Source: Bradyrhizobium sp. 141 (GTDB taxonomy: Bacteria; Pseudomonadota; Alphaproteobacteria; Rhizobiales; Xanthobacteraceae). Taken from it: DNA of 64,000 nt. Where the stretch lies: positions 372,001 to 436,000 of the forward strand of contig NZ_JADPKR010000013.1 of assembly GCF_023074055.1 (NCBI RefSeq), read 5' to 3'. Numbering within the stretch: position 1 is the stretch's first letter; each line of letters begins with the position of its first letter. Shown here in pieces: positions 17,432 through 26,079 of the stretch. The position numbers and the translations under genes are program-made. Under the pieces are notes generated by a model. That model worked only from the letters and a program-made list of their open reading frames with translations. It was not told the origin of the DNA and made no database searches.

Positions 17432-18451
17432 TCAGCCGCCGGTGACGCTCATATGCCTGGAGACGCTGGGACGGTCGTGGCGGCGATCGATGATGAAATC
17501 GTGGCCCTTGGGCTTGAGGCCGATGGCGCGGTCGATCGCATCCGCAAGCAGCATGTCGTCATCGGATGCACGCAGAGGTTTGCGCAAGTCGGAGGCATCC
17601 TCGTGGCCGAGGCAGGTGTGCAGCGTTCCCGTGCAGGTAATGCGAACCCGGTTGCAGGATTCGCAGAAATTGTGCGTCATCGGCGTGATGAAGCCGAGCT
17701 TGGCGCCGGTCTCGGCGACGCTGACATAGCGGGCCGGACCGCCAGTGCTCTCGGCCAGATCCGTCAGCGTGAATTGCTGGGCGAGGCGCGCACGCACCAG
17801 CGACAGCGGCAGATATTGGTCAATCCGTCCCGATCCGATCTCGCCCATCGGCATGACCTCGATCAGCGTCAGGTCCATGCCCTTTCCGTGGGCCCAGCGC
17901 ATCAGCGAAGGCAACTCGTCCTCGTTGAGGTTCTTCAGCGCCACCGCATTGATCTTCACGGCAAGTCCTGCAGCGCGCGCGGCCTCGATGCCTTCCAGGA
18001 CCTTGTCGATCTCGCCCCAGCGGGTGATCTCGCGAAACTTCTTGGGATCGAGCGTGTCGAGCGAGACGTTGATGCGGCGGACGCCGCAATCGGCGAGCTC
18101 GCCGGCGTGTTTCGCGAGCTGGGTGCCATTGGTGGTCAGCGTCAACTCGTTCAGGGCGCCGGTCGAAAGATGCCGCGACAGCGAGCGCACCAGCGTCATC
18201 ACGTTGCGCCGGACCAGCGGCTCGCCGCCGGTGAGCCGCAGCTTCTTGACGCCCTTGGCGATGAAAGCCGAGCAGAGCCGGTCGAGTTCCTCCAGCGTCA
18301 ACAGGTTCGCCTTGGGCAGGAACGTCATGTCCTCCGACATGCAGTAGAAGCAGCGCAGGTCGCAGCGGTCGGTGACGGAAACACGCAAATAGTTGATGGT
18401 CCGTCCGAACGGATCGGTCATCGGGGTCGACAGCGCGGCGGATCCGTTCAT
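17432..18451 (-). CDS. moaA: GTP 3',8-cyclase MoaA (molybdenum cofactor biosynthesis)
   Basis: A 339-residue radical SAM enzyme for the first step of molybdopterin synthesis, converting GTP to (8S)-3',8-cyclo-7,8-dihydroguanosine 5'-triphosphate. The N-terminal SAM cluster motif is C-x3-C-x2-C in [13 protein letters not shown] near residue 35, with [12 protein letters not shown] following. The C-terminal second [4Fe-4S] cluster uses [20 protein letters not shown]. The essential C-terminal double glycine (SVTGG) is present. I favour the ATG at 18449-18451 (AAGGCC upstream). A TTG at 18494-18496 would add 15 residues. No other moa genes are nearby. Confidence 0.93.
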   Translation of the reverse strand: MNGSAALSTPMTDPFGRTINYLRVSVTDRCDLRCFYCMSEDMTFLPKANLLTLEELDRLCSAFIAKGVKKLRLTGGEPLVRRNVMTLVRSLSRHLSTGALNELTLTTNGTQLAKHAGELADCGVRRINVSLDTLDPKKFREITRWGEIDKVLEGIEAARAAGLAVKINAVALKNLNEDELPSLMRWAHGKGMDLTLIEVMPMGEIGSGRIDQYLPLSLVRARLAQQFTLTDLAESTGGPARYVSVAETGAKLGFITPMTHNFCESCNRVRITCTGTLHTCLGHEDASDLRKPLRASDDDMLLADAIDRAIGLKPKGHDFIIDRRHDRPSVSRHMSVTGG

Positions 18452-18558
18452 GCGAGAGGCCTTGTCACTTACGGCGACGAGCGCACCTTTGCTCAACGGT
18501 GCTCGGGACGCAATCTAAGCATCGGACGCGACGAGGACAATCGGGTGGTATACGTAGA

Positions 18559-19053
18559 TTAGCGTCTGCCGGCGTTCGGGTCGGGGAACGGCGAAGCACC
18601 GGCCGGAGCGGCCACAGTCGGTGCTGCGGCAGGCGCGGCCGCAGCCGGTTTGGGCTTCCTGGGCCGATGCGGCTTGCGAACCGGTTTTGGCGGGGTGGCC
18701 GGCTGCAGTTCCGCAAACACCGGATTCGGGTCCGTGGTCACCGCGGCGGGTGTGGTGAAATCCCCGGGATTCTTGATCACATTCACCGGGACGCTCGCAG
18801 GCTGGAATTTGGGCAGCGCGAAAGCGACCGTGAAAGGGGCGTCAGGGGCGGGAACCGAGACGGAGCAGGGGGTCTTGCAGCCCGGACCGAGCGAGGTTGT
18901 AGCGTCGGCGCCCGGGGGATTGGATTCGAGCCGGACCTGGACGGTCGGCGGGGCCGATTTGAACATGTCCCAAGACATCGAGGAGCAGCCGCCAAGACTT
19001 GCCGCTCCCAACAGACCCGCTCCCGCTAACGCAACCGCGATGCTACGACGCAT
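18559..19053 (-). CDS. Putative lipoprotein with a PEGA-like domain
   Basis: A 164-residue protein with an N-terminal lipobox: the hydrophobic stretch up to LLGAASLGGCSSMSW places the lipidated Cys at residue 23. Residues ~35-90 (VQVRLESNPPGADATTS, CKTPCSVSVPAPDAPFTVAF) resemble a PEGA beta-sandwich, and two cysteines could form a disulfide. The C-terminal half is a Pro/Ala/Lys-rich low-complexity tail (PKPVRKPHRPRKPKP), likely cell-wall or periplasm spanning. No function is known. A perfect CtrA box about 95-110 bp upstream suggests cell-cycle control. Confidence 0.75.
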   Translation of the reverse strand: MRRSIAVALAGAGLLGAASLGGCSSMSWDMFKSAPPTVQVRLESNPPGADATTSLGPGCKTPCSVSVPAPDAPFTVAFALPKFQPASVPVNVIKNPGDFTTPAAVTTDPNPVFAELQPATPPKPVRKPHRPRKPKPAAAAPAAAPTVAAPAGASPFPDPNAGRR

Positions 19054-19147
19054 GACCCATCCACTTCAACTGCGACGAACCGCCACATAACCCCGCACGG
19101 ACCTTAGGAGCGTCGTTTGGGGCAGGCAACCGGCGGGCTGCGCATGG

Positions 19148-19163
19148 TTAATGAAGGGTTAAC
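19148..19163 (+). promoter_or_regulatory. Perfect CtrA-binding box upstream of the lipoprotein gene
   Basis: TTAATGAAGGGTTAAC matches TTAA-N7-TTAAC exactly. It lies 95-110 bp upstream of the minus-strand lipoprotein ATG, in the 158-bp gap before the 3' end of gph. No other plus-strand gene could use it at close range. Confidence 0.55.
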
Positions 19164-19211
19164 GCCGAGGATTCGCGTAATAACAAAGCAATTCCGGTGG
19201 CTTGATGGGGG

Positions 19212-19886
19212 CTATGCGGTCATCAGGCTGCTGGCGGCGGCCGGCAGGTCGCGCATGTGATGGATCAGCCGGTCCGGCTTCAGCTCGGCGATCGGCACGT
19301 CCGTGTAGCCGAAGCTGACCCCAATCACGGGTACCCCGGCCCGCCGGGCCACCCCGACATCGGTTCCGGCGTCGCCGACCATGATGCTGGCTTTGACCGC
19401 GCCGCCGGCGCGCGCCACGGTCTCGCGAAAGATGGTCGGGTCGGGTTTCTGAACGCCAAACGTGTCCGCGCCGCAGATCGCGGCAAAGCGGCGGCTGAGG
19501 TCGAGCTGGTCCAGCAGGCGCTTGGAGAGCCATTCCAGCTTGTTGGTGCACACCGCGAGGCGATGGCCCTGGGCTGCAAAATGGTCGAGCGCGGCCTCGA
19601 GCCCCTCGAAGGGGCGGGATTCGACCGCGATATGATCGGCATAATAGCCGATGAAATCCGCCGTCATCCGGTCCATGTCGGCGGGGGTGACGGTGCGGCC
19701 CTCCGCTTCCAGCCCCCGTTCGATCAGCTTGCGGGCGCCGGCCCCGATCATGTTGCGGGCCGAGGCCATCGGCACGGGCGGCAGCCCTTCGCGGTCGAGC
19801 ACGTGGTTCAGCGCGGTGATCAGGTCGGGCGCCGTATCCACAAGCGTGCCGTCGAGATCGAAGACGATGGTGTGAGGGGAGTTCAT
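19212..19886 (-). CDS. gph: Phosphoglycolate phosphatase (HAD superfamily)
   Basis: A 224-residue HAD hydrolase that dephosphorylates 2-phosphoglycolate, the product of Rubisco oxygenation and of DNA 3'-end repair. All four HAD motifs are visible: nucleophile VFDLDGTLVDTAPDL at residue ~9, threonine in AVCTNK, lysine in GVQKPDP, and acidic MVGDAGTDVGVARRAG. The helical cap lies between motifs I and II. The start MNSPHT at 19886 was chosen because the longer frame upstream has no conservation. It is divergent from rpiA, with a 156-bp shared upstream region. Confidence 0.88.
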   Translation of the reverse strand: MNSPHTIVFDLDGTLVDTAPDLITALNHVLDREGLPPVPMASARNMIGAGARKLIERGLEAEGRTVTPADMDRMTADFIGYYADHIAVESRPFEGLEAALDHFAAQGHRLAVCTNKLEWLSKRLLDQLDLSRRFAAICGADTFGVQKPDPTIFRETVARAGGAVKASIMVGDAGTDVGVARRAGVPVIGVSFGYTDVPIAELKPDRLIHHMRDLPAAASSLMTA

Positions 19887-20042
19887 GATCCAAGCGCTAC
19901 CGGCCCGGTCGTGTCCACGCAAGGGGCAGGCCCATAAGATCACCTTATAGGCCTGTTCCCGCGAGAAAAACGAGGCTACATAGGCCGCCGAAAGTGGCCA
20001 TGATCGGCGGCACATCTTCCGGATTCAGAGGCGGGCGCACAG

Positions 20043-20762
20043 GTGAACATGGACCAGTTGAAGCGGCAGGCCGCGGCGCGCGCGCTCGATGAGGTGCGGG
20101 ACGGCATGCAGCTCGGGCTCGGCACCGGCTCGACGGCCAAACATTTCGTCGAGCTGCTCGGCGAGCGCGTTGCCGCCGGGCTCAAGGTGATCGGGGTGCC
20201 CACTTCGGAAGCGACGCGCGCGGACGCGGAGCGCTGCGGCGTGCCGCTGACCACGCTGGACGAGATCGACCATCTCGACATCACCGTCGACGGCGCCGAC
20301 GAGATCGATCCCGCGCTCAACCTGATCAAGGGCGGCGGCGGTGCGCTGCTGCGCGAGAAGATCGTGGCGGCCGCTTCGGATCGCATGATCGTGATTGCCG
20401 ATGACACCAAATGGGTGCCGACGCTCGGCCGCTTTCCGCTGCCGGTCGAGGTGATCCCGTTCGGCCTCGGGGCGACGCGCCGGGCGATCGAGAAGGCATT
20501 TGCCGAATGCGGCGTTTCCGGGCAAATGGCAGTCCGCAAGGCCAAGGACGGCCACGTTTTCGTCACCGATGGCGGCCACTGGATCGTCGATGCCCATCTC
20601 GGACGTATTGTGGATCCAGCCGGTCTCGCCAAGGCGTTGAGCGCCATCCCGGGCGTGGTCGAGCACGGCTTGTTCATCGACTTGGCCAGCTCAGCCGTTC
20701 TGGCGGGCGGCGAGGGAATTCGCGTGATTGAACGGCGCAAGCCGAAAGGAGACCAGGAATGA
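20043..20762 (+). CDS. rpiA: Ribose-5-phosphate isomerase A
   Basis: A 239-residue enzyme interconverting ribose 5-phosphate and ribulose 5-phosphate in the pentose phosphate pathway and the Calvin cycle. The phosphate-binding loop [14 protein letters not shown] is near residue 28. The catalytic aspartates lie in [13 protein letters not shown] and [11 protein letters not shown]. Either the GTG at 20043 or the ATG at 20049 can start it. AGAGGCGG favours the GTG, while AGGTG lies near the ATG. Its stop overlaps the start of the DUF2059 gene (ATGA), so the two are translationally coupled. Confidence 0.93.
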   Translation: MNMDQLKRQAAARALDEVRDGMQLGLGTGSTAKHFVELLGERVAAGLKVIGVPTSEATRADAERCGVPLTTLDEIDHLDITVDGADEIDPALNLIKGGGGALLREKIVAAASDRMIVIADDTKWVPTLGRFPLPVEVIPFGLGATRRAIEKAFAECGVSGQMAVRKAKDGHVFVTDGGHWIVDAHLGRIVDPAGLAKALSAIPGVVEHGLFIDLASSAVLAGGEGIRVIERRKPKGDQE

Positions 20763-21304
20763 AGAGTGTTTTGAGATTTTTGCCGGCCGCGACCCTTGCC
20801 GCGGGATTGGCCCTCGCGGCCGTTCCGGCCGTGGCGCAGCAGCCTGCCCAGCCGAAGGCTGCCGCCGCGCCTGCCCAGCCGAAGGCCTCGCCCGCGGCGA
20901 TTGCGGCAGCCAAGGAGATTTTGCAGATCAAGAACGCCAATGCGATGTATGCCGGCGCCGTGCCCGGCCTCGTCGAGAAGACCAAGATCGCGCTGACCCA
21001 GCAGAACCTGAACTATCAGAAGGATCTCAACGAGGTCGCTCCGATCGTGGCGCAGCAGCTCCAGGGACGTCAGAACGAGATCGGCGAAGGCATGGCGCAG
21101 ATCTATGCCAGCGAGTTCACCGAGCAGGAGCTGAAGGACCTCGTCGTCTTCTACAAGTCGCCGCTGGGCAAGAAGCTGATCGAGGCCGAGCCGCGCGCCA
21201 TCGGGCTCAGCATGGCCTTCATGAACTCCTGGGCCCAGAACTTCGCCGAAACCGTGATGGGGGCCTTCCGCGCCGAGATGCGCAAGCGTGGCAAGGAGAT
21301 CTGA
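20759..21304 (+). CDS. DUF2059 domain periplasmic protein
   Basis: A 181-residue exported protein. A Sec signal peptide ends near AVAQQ (residue ~28), followed by a Pro/Ala/Lys-rich linker and a helical domain of about 125 residues. The family pattern is [16 protein letters not shown] preceded by [13 protein letters not shown]. The role of DUF2059 is unknown. It overlaps the rpiA stop by four bases, and gor follows 45 bp later, so a rpiA-DUF2059-gor unit is likely. Confidence 0.85.
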   Translation: MKSVLRFLPAATLAAGLALAAVPAVAQQPAQPKAAAAPAQPKASPAAIAAAKEILQIKNANAMYAGAVPGLVEKTKIALTQQNLNYQKDLNEVAPIVAQQLQGRQNEIGEGMAQIYASEFTEQELKDLVVFYKSPLGKKLIEAEPRAIGLSMAFMNSWAQNFAETVMGAFRAEMRKRGKEI

Positions 21305-21349
21305 TCGATCCTATCTGATCGGGAGTCCTGAAAGAGGTCGGAGTGGATA

Positions 21350-22738
21350 ATGGCTGAATTCGACGTCGACCTCTTCGTCATCGGCGGCGGCTCGGGCGGC
21401 GTGCGTGCCGCCCGCATCGCGGCCGGGTACGGCGCCCGCGTGATGATCGCGGAAGAGTACCGCATGGGCGGCACCTGCGTAATCCGCGGCTGCGTGCCGA
21501 AAAAGCTGTTCGTGATCGGCTCGCATTTCCGTCACGAGCTCGAGGACGCCGCCGGTTTCGGCTGGACCGTTCCGCCCGCCAGCTTCGACTGGGCGACGCT
21601 GATCGCCAACAAGGACAAGGAAATCGCGCGGCTGGAGGCGGCCTATACCGCCAATGTCGAGAAGTCGGGCGCGCAAATCGTCAAGAGCCGCGCGGCGATC
21701 GAAGACAAGCACACCGTCCGTCTGCTCGAAAACGACCGCAAGATCACCGCAAGATACATCCTGATCGCCACCGGCGGTGCGCCCAACCACGGCGCCTCGA
21801 TTCCCGGCATCGAGCACGTGATCTCCTCCAACGAGGCGTTCCACCTGAAGAAGCTGCCGAAACGGATCGTGATCCAGGGCGGCGGCTACATCGCGCTGGA
21901 ATTCGCCGGCATCTTCGCCGGCTTCGGCTCCGACGTCACCGTGATCTATCGCGGCGACAACATCCTTCGCGGTTTTGACGAGGATGTTCGGACCCACGTT
22001 CGTGCCGAGATGGAAAAGCAGGGCATCACCATTCTCACCGGCTGCACGGTGAGCAAGGTCGACCGCCACGGCGAGGAATTCACCACGCATCTGTCGAACG
22101 GATCGAGCCTCGCCTCCGAGCAGGTGATGTTCGCGATCGGCCGCCATCCGGCCGTGGCCAATCTCGGGCTGGAGAAGGCCGGCGTTGCCATCAACCCTGC
22201 GAATGGCGGCATCGCGGTCGACCATTTCTCCAGGAGCTCGGTCGACAGCATCTATGCGATCGGCGACGTCACCCATCGCTTCAACCTGACGCCCGTCGCC
22301 ATCCGCGAGGGCCATGCCTTTGCCGACACCGTGTTCGGCAAGCGCGAGGTCAGGGTCGATCACGCCAACATTCCGACGGCCGTGTTCTCGCAGCCGGAGG
22401 TCGGCACGGTCGGTTTGACGGAAACCGAGGCGCGGGCTCAATACAGCCACGTCGACATCTACAAGACCTCGTTCCGCCCGATCAAGGCGACGATGTCCGG
22501 CCGCGACACCCGCGTGCTGATGAAGCTTGTCGTCGACGGCGCGACCGATCGCGTGCTCGGCTGCCATATCGTCGGCGATGCCGCCGCCGAGATCACCCAG
22601 GCGGTCGCGATCGCGGTGAAGATGAAGGCGACCAAGGCCGATTTCGACGCGACGATCGCGCTGCATCCGACTGCGGCCGAAGAGCTCGTCACCATGCGCA
22701 CGCCGACCGCGCGCCATGTGCGCCAGGCGGCAGAGTAA
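21350..22738 (+). CDS. gor: Glutathione-disulfide reductase
   Basis: A 462-residue FAD-dependent enzyme reducing GSSG to GSH with NADPH. FAD-binding GGGSGGVRAARIAAGYGA is at residues 11-28, and the redox-active disulfide lies in GGTCVIRGCVPKKL. The NAD(P)H-binding segment is VIQGGGYIALEFAGIFAGFG near 170. The dimerisation-domain catalytic HPTAAEELVTMR is near the C-terminus. The plant and alphaproteobacterial type uses a GCVPKK motif as here. The ATG at 21350 follows GGAGTGGATA. It is convergent with the cupin gene, with 8 bp between stop codons. Confidence 0.92.
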   Translation: MAEFDVDLFVIGGGSGGVRAARIAAGYGARVMIAEEYRMGGTCVIRGCVPKKLFVIGSHFRHELEDAAGFGWTVPPASFDWATLIANKDKEIARLEAAYTANVEKSGAQIVKSRAAIEDKHTVRLLENDRKITARYILIATGGAPNHGASIPGIEHVISSNEAFHLKKLPKRIVIQGGGYIALEFAGIFAGFGSDVTVIYRGDNILRGFDEDVRTHVRAEMEKQGITILTGCTVSKVDRHGEEFTTHLSNGSSLASEQVMFAIGRHPAVANLGLEKAGVAINPANGGIAVDHFSRSSVDSIYAIGDVTHRFNLTPVAIREGHAFADTVFGKREVRVDHANIPTAVFSQPEVGTVGLTETEARAQYSHVDIYKTSFRPIKATMSGRDTRVLMKLVVDGATDRVLGCHIVGDAAAEITQAVAIAVKMKATKADFDATIALHPTAAEELVTMRTPTARHVRQAAE

Positions 22739-22746
22739 GGCCTCTC

Positions 22747-23886
22747 CTAACCGTAGAGATATCCGACCGGCTTGCCTTCGATACGCAGCGGACGAATGTC
22801 CCTCCGCGTGATGATCTGGCCGGCGAGACCGTCGATCTCGTCGCGCTGCGTCGGCGTCCAGCTCCGCAACTCGTTCATGCCCTTGAGAAGGCCGAGGCGG
22901 AGGACCTGGGTGTTCTCGCCGACACCAATGAGGTTGATCGCGCTCTTGCCGGCCGTCACCACGTCGCCGGCCGCGAGTTCAAAGGTCTCGCCCGCCTTGG
23001 TCCTGAATTCGGCCGTGCCGCGAATGACGCGATAGATTACGACCTCACCCTTGGCGAGCGAGGCGGCGTCCGCGGATGCCGATGTACTCTTCGGCAGAAG
23101 CGACTGGCCGCGCGGGTCGGTTGCGATGATGTGGCCGGTGACGAGCTGGCCGCTCGGGGCCTCGATGCCGATGTCGCGTACGTAAACCGGCAGCGCCGAC
23201 TTGATCGAGCCGTCCGCGAGCGGCTTGAACAGTGCATCCAGCGCCAGGGGATCCTGAAGCCAGAAGCCGGCATTGGCCGGGCGATCGTGCAGCGGATGGC
23301 TCCAGGCTATGCGCGGCGTTTCAGCTTCAACGATCTGATCGGGACCTACGATGGTCGGATTCGGAAAGGTGGTGGGATCAGTGATGAAGGCTTCGAGGAA
23401 TTTGCCCGAATAGCCCATCGAGATCGGATCCGGCACCACCGTCTGCGGCGTCTTCAGATTCTCTTCGGTCGACAGGCCCGACCAGGTGTAGAACAACTGG
23501 CGATGCACGATCGCGCTTTGCAGCATCACCGCGCCAGGGCCGACGTTGTAGAAGCGCCCGTCATAGTCGAAGGTGAAAGCGCCCGAGGTGACCAGCACGA
23601 GCTGAAAGCCGCCGGGTGGAAGATGCAGATGGAAGTCGGTGGGACCGGTGTCGGGACGGTAGATTGGCAGATTGGTCGCGACTTCGTGGAGGAGGAAGGT
23701 TTCGTTGTTGGCGTGAAAGCCTTCGTTGGCGCGATTGTAGAGCGCTTGCGGGCGATACGTCGCCTCGAACTTCGCATTCCGGTCGCGATCAATTGCGACG
23801 AAGTCCTGGGTGTTGAGGCGAAGCGGCGCGCCATTCGGATGGGTGAGGCCGGTCGTCTTGAGATCGCCCGCAGCATGCACGTTCAT
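22747..23886 (-). CDS. Bicupin-like protein of unknown function
   Basis: A 379-residue cytosolic-looking protein with no signal peptide. Two cupin-like parts are suggested. In residues ~75-140, TDFHLHLPPGGFQLVLVTSG with YNVGPGAVMLQ and HRQLFY offers histidines for a metal site. In ~285-345, VIYRVIRGTAEFRTKAGETF and LAAGDVV carry the typical cupin G-x5-H/P-x-G shape but lack obvious histidines. It resembles dioxygenase-type cupins such as homogentisate dioxygenase only in fold, and no substrate can be named. The ATG at 23884-23886 follows GGAGAACGTC. Confidence 0.6.
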   Translation of the reverse strand: MNVHAAGDLKTTGLTHPNGAPLRLNTQDFVAIDRDRNAKFEATYRPQALYNRANEGFHANNETFLLHEVATNLPIYRPDTGPTDFHLHLPPGGFQLVLVTSGAFTFDYDGRFYNVGPGAVMLQSAIVHRQLFYTWSGLSTEENLKTPQTVVPDPISMGYSGKFLEAFITDPTTFPNPTIVGPDQIVEAETPRIAWSHPLHDRPANAGFWLQDPLALDALFKPLADGSIKSALPVYVRDIGIEAPSGQLVTGHIIATDPRGQSLLPKSTSASADAASLAKGEVVIYRVIRGTAEFRTKAGETFELAAGDVVTAGKSAINLIGVGENTQVLRLGLLKGMNELRSWTPTQRDEIDGLAGQIITRRDIRPLRIEGKPVGYLYG

Positions 23887-24264
23887 GACGTTCTCCGCTC
23901 CGCGTCGTTGCTTCGCTTACGACGTCATTGCGAATTTTGGGCCAGTTGGTTTGCGAAGCAGCAAGCGAGCCCGGCGCCGTGCTGCGGACGTGCCCGTCCA
24001 GGAAAAATCCGGTGGTTGCACGGGAGGTTAGATCGACGACTGGTTCTGACCGAGAGGCCGTGCCAAGGGCGCAGGCTTCCGGGGCAGCGACGAGACCTGT
24101 CTAATTTGTCAGCAAGCCTCGCCGGTGCACGTGCAGCGGCGCTGGTGGCGGGGGGCGGCGCGATGCCGGCCCCGGGATGAGCGATAATTTCGCGAGCGGG
24201 CAGGGCGACGATTGACAGATTGTTCATGTTTTGTTCTTATGCTGCGACCGAGATGGAGGCAGCT
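23887..24264. other. 378-bp intergenic region with a possible repeat remnant and the SOS promoter
   Basis: Apart from the promoter at 24212-24240, I see no gene. Near 23905-23970 the fragments TTGCTTCGCTTACGACGTCA and TTTGCGAAGCAGCAAGC look like a decayed copy of the GCAATCCAGA-type inverted repeat seen intact at 46562 and 61882. Confidence 0.4.
24212..24240 (+). promoter_or_regulatory. SOS (LexA)-type promoter: -35, LexA box, -10
   Basis: A consensus -35 TTGACA (24212-24217) and a -10 TCTTAT (24235-24240) are separated by exactly 17 bp. Between and overlapping them is GTTCATGTTTTGTTC (24222-24236), a perfect GTTC-N7-GTTC LexA box of the alphaproteobacterial type. Transcription would start near 24247. 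The AGGAGG-like TGGAGG of the downstream gene begins 7 bp later. The arrangement is the standard repressor-occluded promoter. Confidence 0.75.
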
Positions 24265-24567
24265 ATGGACAACCGCATCAACGAAATCCGCAGAACCATC
24301 AGAGCGCTCCGCGTCAGCATGCGCGAAGCTGAAGCGATCATGCATGAGCAGATCAACCGTGATGAGGACTGCAGCTTCGTGGCGCAGGAAGTCATCAAGA
24401 TGCGCTCGGTCATGAGTCTGCTCGTGAAGGAGCGAACTGCGCTCGGCGATCACGAGCCGATCCTCGTGAACAGCTTCTTCATCCCGCGGCGCCGGCCGAC
24501 GCGAAGGTCGGTCGCGGCGCTAACCGCCGAATCCGTGTTCCGTCCGCGTGTGGTGGCGCGGGTTTGA
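24265..24567 (+). CDS. Uncharacterised 100-residue protein, predicted SOS-induced
   Basis: I do not recognise a family. Residues 1-70 are strongly helical and charged (MDNRINEIRRTIRALRVSMR, then EAEAIMHEQINRDEDC, QEVIKMRSVMSLLVKER) and could form a coiled coil or helical hairpin. The C-terminal 30 residues are basic (FIPRRRPTRRSVAA, FRPRVVARV) and could bind nucleic acid. There is no signal peptide or membrane segment. The ATG at 24265 is chosen because GGAGG lies six bases upstream. The alternative ATG at 24253 overlaps that ribosome-binding site. The upstream SOS promoter suggests induction by DNA damage. The short leader (~18 nt) fits promoter and start codon together. Confidence 0.75.
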   Translation: MDNRINEIRRTIRALRVSMREAEAIMHEQINRDEDCSFVAQEVIKMRSVMSLLVKERTALGDHEPILVNSFFIPRRRPTRRSVAALTAESVFRPRVVARV

Positions 24568-24582
24568 CGCGGAGGGGGCGCC

Positions 24583-24768
24583 TCAATCAAAAGCGTGAGG
24601 CGCGGCCCGATCCGGCTTGCCGGCCGGGCTGTCCGCCCACTTTGCCATGTCCATGGTCCGCGCGTCGACGCCCTCGCACCAGAAGCAACTCGGCCGCGTG
24701 TGGCCGTTCTCGGACAGGATCGGGACCAGGCTGTGGCCGCAACCGGCGCACCAAGCGATGTCAGTCAT
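24583..24768 (-). CDS. Small CxxC...CxxC (zinc-ribbon-like) protein
   Basis: 61 residues with two cysteine pairs, WCAGCGH near the N-terminus and SCFWCEG about 20 residues later. This spacing suits a zinc knuckle or ribbon. There is no further family resemblance. The ATG at 24766-24768 follows AGAGGAATGC, a good ribosome-binding site. It is convergent with the SOS-promoter gene, with 15 bp between stop codons, and lies downstream of the ybdK-like gene on the same strand, 63 bp after its stop. It could be the tail of that operon. Confidence 0.6.
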   Translation of the reverse strand: MTDIAWCAGCGHSLVPILSENGHTRPSCFWCEGVDARTMDMAKWADSPAGKPDRAAPHAFD

Positions 24769-24831
24769 GCATTCCTCTACGGCGTAGCAAATCCAGAAAC
24801 GACATAGTCGTTCGCGAAGCTTGCGCGGGCG

Positions 24832-26061
24832 CTATGACGGCGCTGGGGCACTGCGCCCCATGGGCGCGCTCGTTCCTGAGATCGTTGATGTAGCGATCCA
24901 TCGTGACACGGCTGTGATGTCGCCGCCGTTTTCGCGATAGGCGCGAAGCTGGAATTCCGCCGAGCTGCCGCGATCCACAATGGTCCGGCAATGCTCGATC
25001 TCGGCGGCGCAGCCTAGTGCGTCCGCGTCCTCGGCGGTGTCGTCGATGATTCGGGAGAGCATCTCCGAAATCGTGACCGGTCCGTCTCTGGAGGCAAAGA
25101 TGCAATCGGTTCCGTAGCGCTGGGCGCGCCATTTATTCTCCACCGCAATTGCGCGTTCGACCACCGTGACCTCCTTCGACAAATGAGGTCGCAGATGGAG
25201 GTGGCGCGTCAGGCAGCGATAGAGTGAGGCGATCGCGACGGCGTCCTCGACCAAGGTGCAGGTGTCGGGCGCACGAAGCTCGAGCGTCGGGTGCCGCATC
25301 GAAGGACGCATTGCCCACCAGATGTGGCTCTCGTCGGGAATCACGCCGGAGCGCTGCAACGCGCCGACATATTCGTCGTAGTCCTGCCTGCTCTCGAACA
25401 ATTCGGGCAGGCCGGTGCGCGGCAGCTCGGAATAGGCGGCGAGCCGGTAGCCCTTCAGCCCGGTCTTGTGCGAATTCCAGAATGGGGAGGATGCCGACAG
25501 CGCGATGAACAGCGGCAAATGCGGCAGCATCGCCCGCATCACCGCCATGCGCTTCTCGGGATCGGGCAACTGGACATGCACATGCATGCCGCACATCATG
25601 TTGCGATGGCCGATGCTGCGCAGATCCTCGATCATCTCCTCATAGCGCGGCTTCGGGCTCGGCTGCGACATGCGCCAGACCGCTGTCGGGTGCGTGCCGC
25701 AGGCCATGATCACGAACCCATATTGCGCGGCGACGTTCGCGACTTCGCGCCGCAGGAAGCGAAGCTCTTCGCGGGCGTCGTTGACGTCGACGTGAACGTT
25801 GGTGGCGACCTCGAGCTGGGATTGCAGCATCTCGCGCATGGCCTGACCGCCGGTCGACCAGTTCGCCGATTCGAACAGCTCGTTGGGAGTCTGGATCGCG
25901 ACCTCGAAGCTGCGGCGGTCGGCCAGGAAGTACTCCTCCTCGATGCCGAAGGAATATTCAGCCGCCTTGCCGCCGCCGCCGGCAGAGCGAATGACGAGGT
26001 GCTGCTTGTCGTGAGAGGAATCAAGGCGCAGCAATTTCAAAACGTCCGAAGCAAATGTCAT
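24832..26061 (-). CDS. YbdK/GCS2-type carboxylate-amine ligase
   Basis: A 409-residue member of the glutamate-cysteine ligase family 2 (ATP-dependent amide bond formation through an acyl phosphate; E. coli YbdK has weak gamma-glutamylcysteine synthetase activity). Core motifs: FGIEEEYFLADRRS with the Mg-binding glutamates near residues 40-43, QLEVATNVHVDV, IMACGTHPTA, NMMCGMHVHVQLPD with its histidines, and RPSMRHPTLELRAPDTC. The amine substrate is not predictable. It is 18 bp downstream of a class II amidotransferase gene in a two-gene operon. The last ~20 residues (ATSTISGTSAPMGRSAPAPS) are low-complexity and probably dispensable. Confidence 0.85.
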   Translation of the reverse strand: MTFASDVLKLLRLDSSHDKQHLVIRSAGGGGKAAEYSFGIEEEYFLADRRSFEVAIQTPNELFESANWSTGGQAMREMLQSQLEVATNVHVDVNDAREELRFLRREVANVAAQYGFVIMACGTHPTAVWRMSQPSPKPRYEEMIEDLRSIGHRNMMCGMHVHVQLPDPEKRMAVMRAMLPHLPLFIALSASSPFWNSHKTGLKGYRLAAYSELPRTGLPELFESRQDYDEYVGALQRSGVIPDESHIWWAMRPSMRHPTLELRAPDTCTLVEDAVAIASLYRCLTRHLHLRPHLSKEVTVVERAIAVENKWRAQRYGTDCIFASRDGPVTISEMLSRIIDDTAEDADALGCAAEIEHCRTIVDRGSSAEFQLRAYRENGGDITAVSRWIATSTISGTSAPMGRSAPAPS

Positions 26062-26079
26062 TGGCCACCCGGCAAGGCA

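Noticed and set aside
24761..25132. Alternative frame at the 3' end of the ybdK-like gene (MDRYINDLRNERAHGAQ) suggesting a C-terminal frameshift
   Set aside because: The main frame reads VSRWIAT in place of the family's usual V-x-W-L/I-x-x-T ending and is acceptable, so I kept the gene intact.
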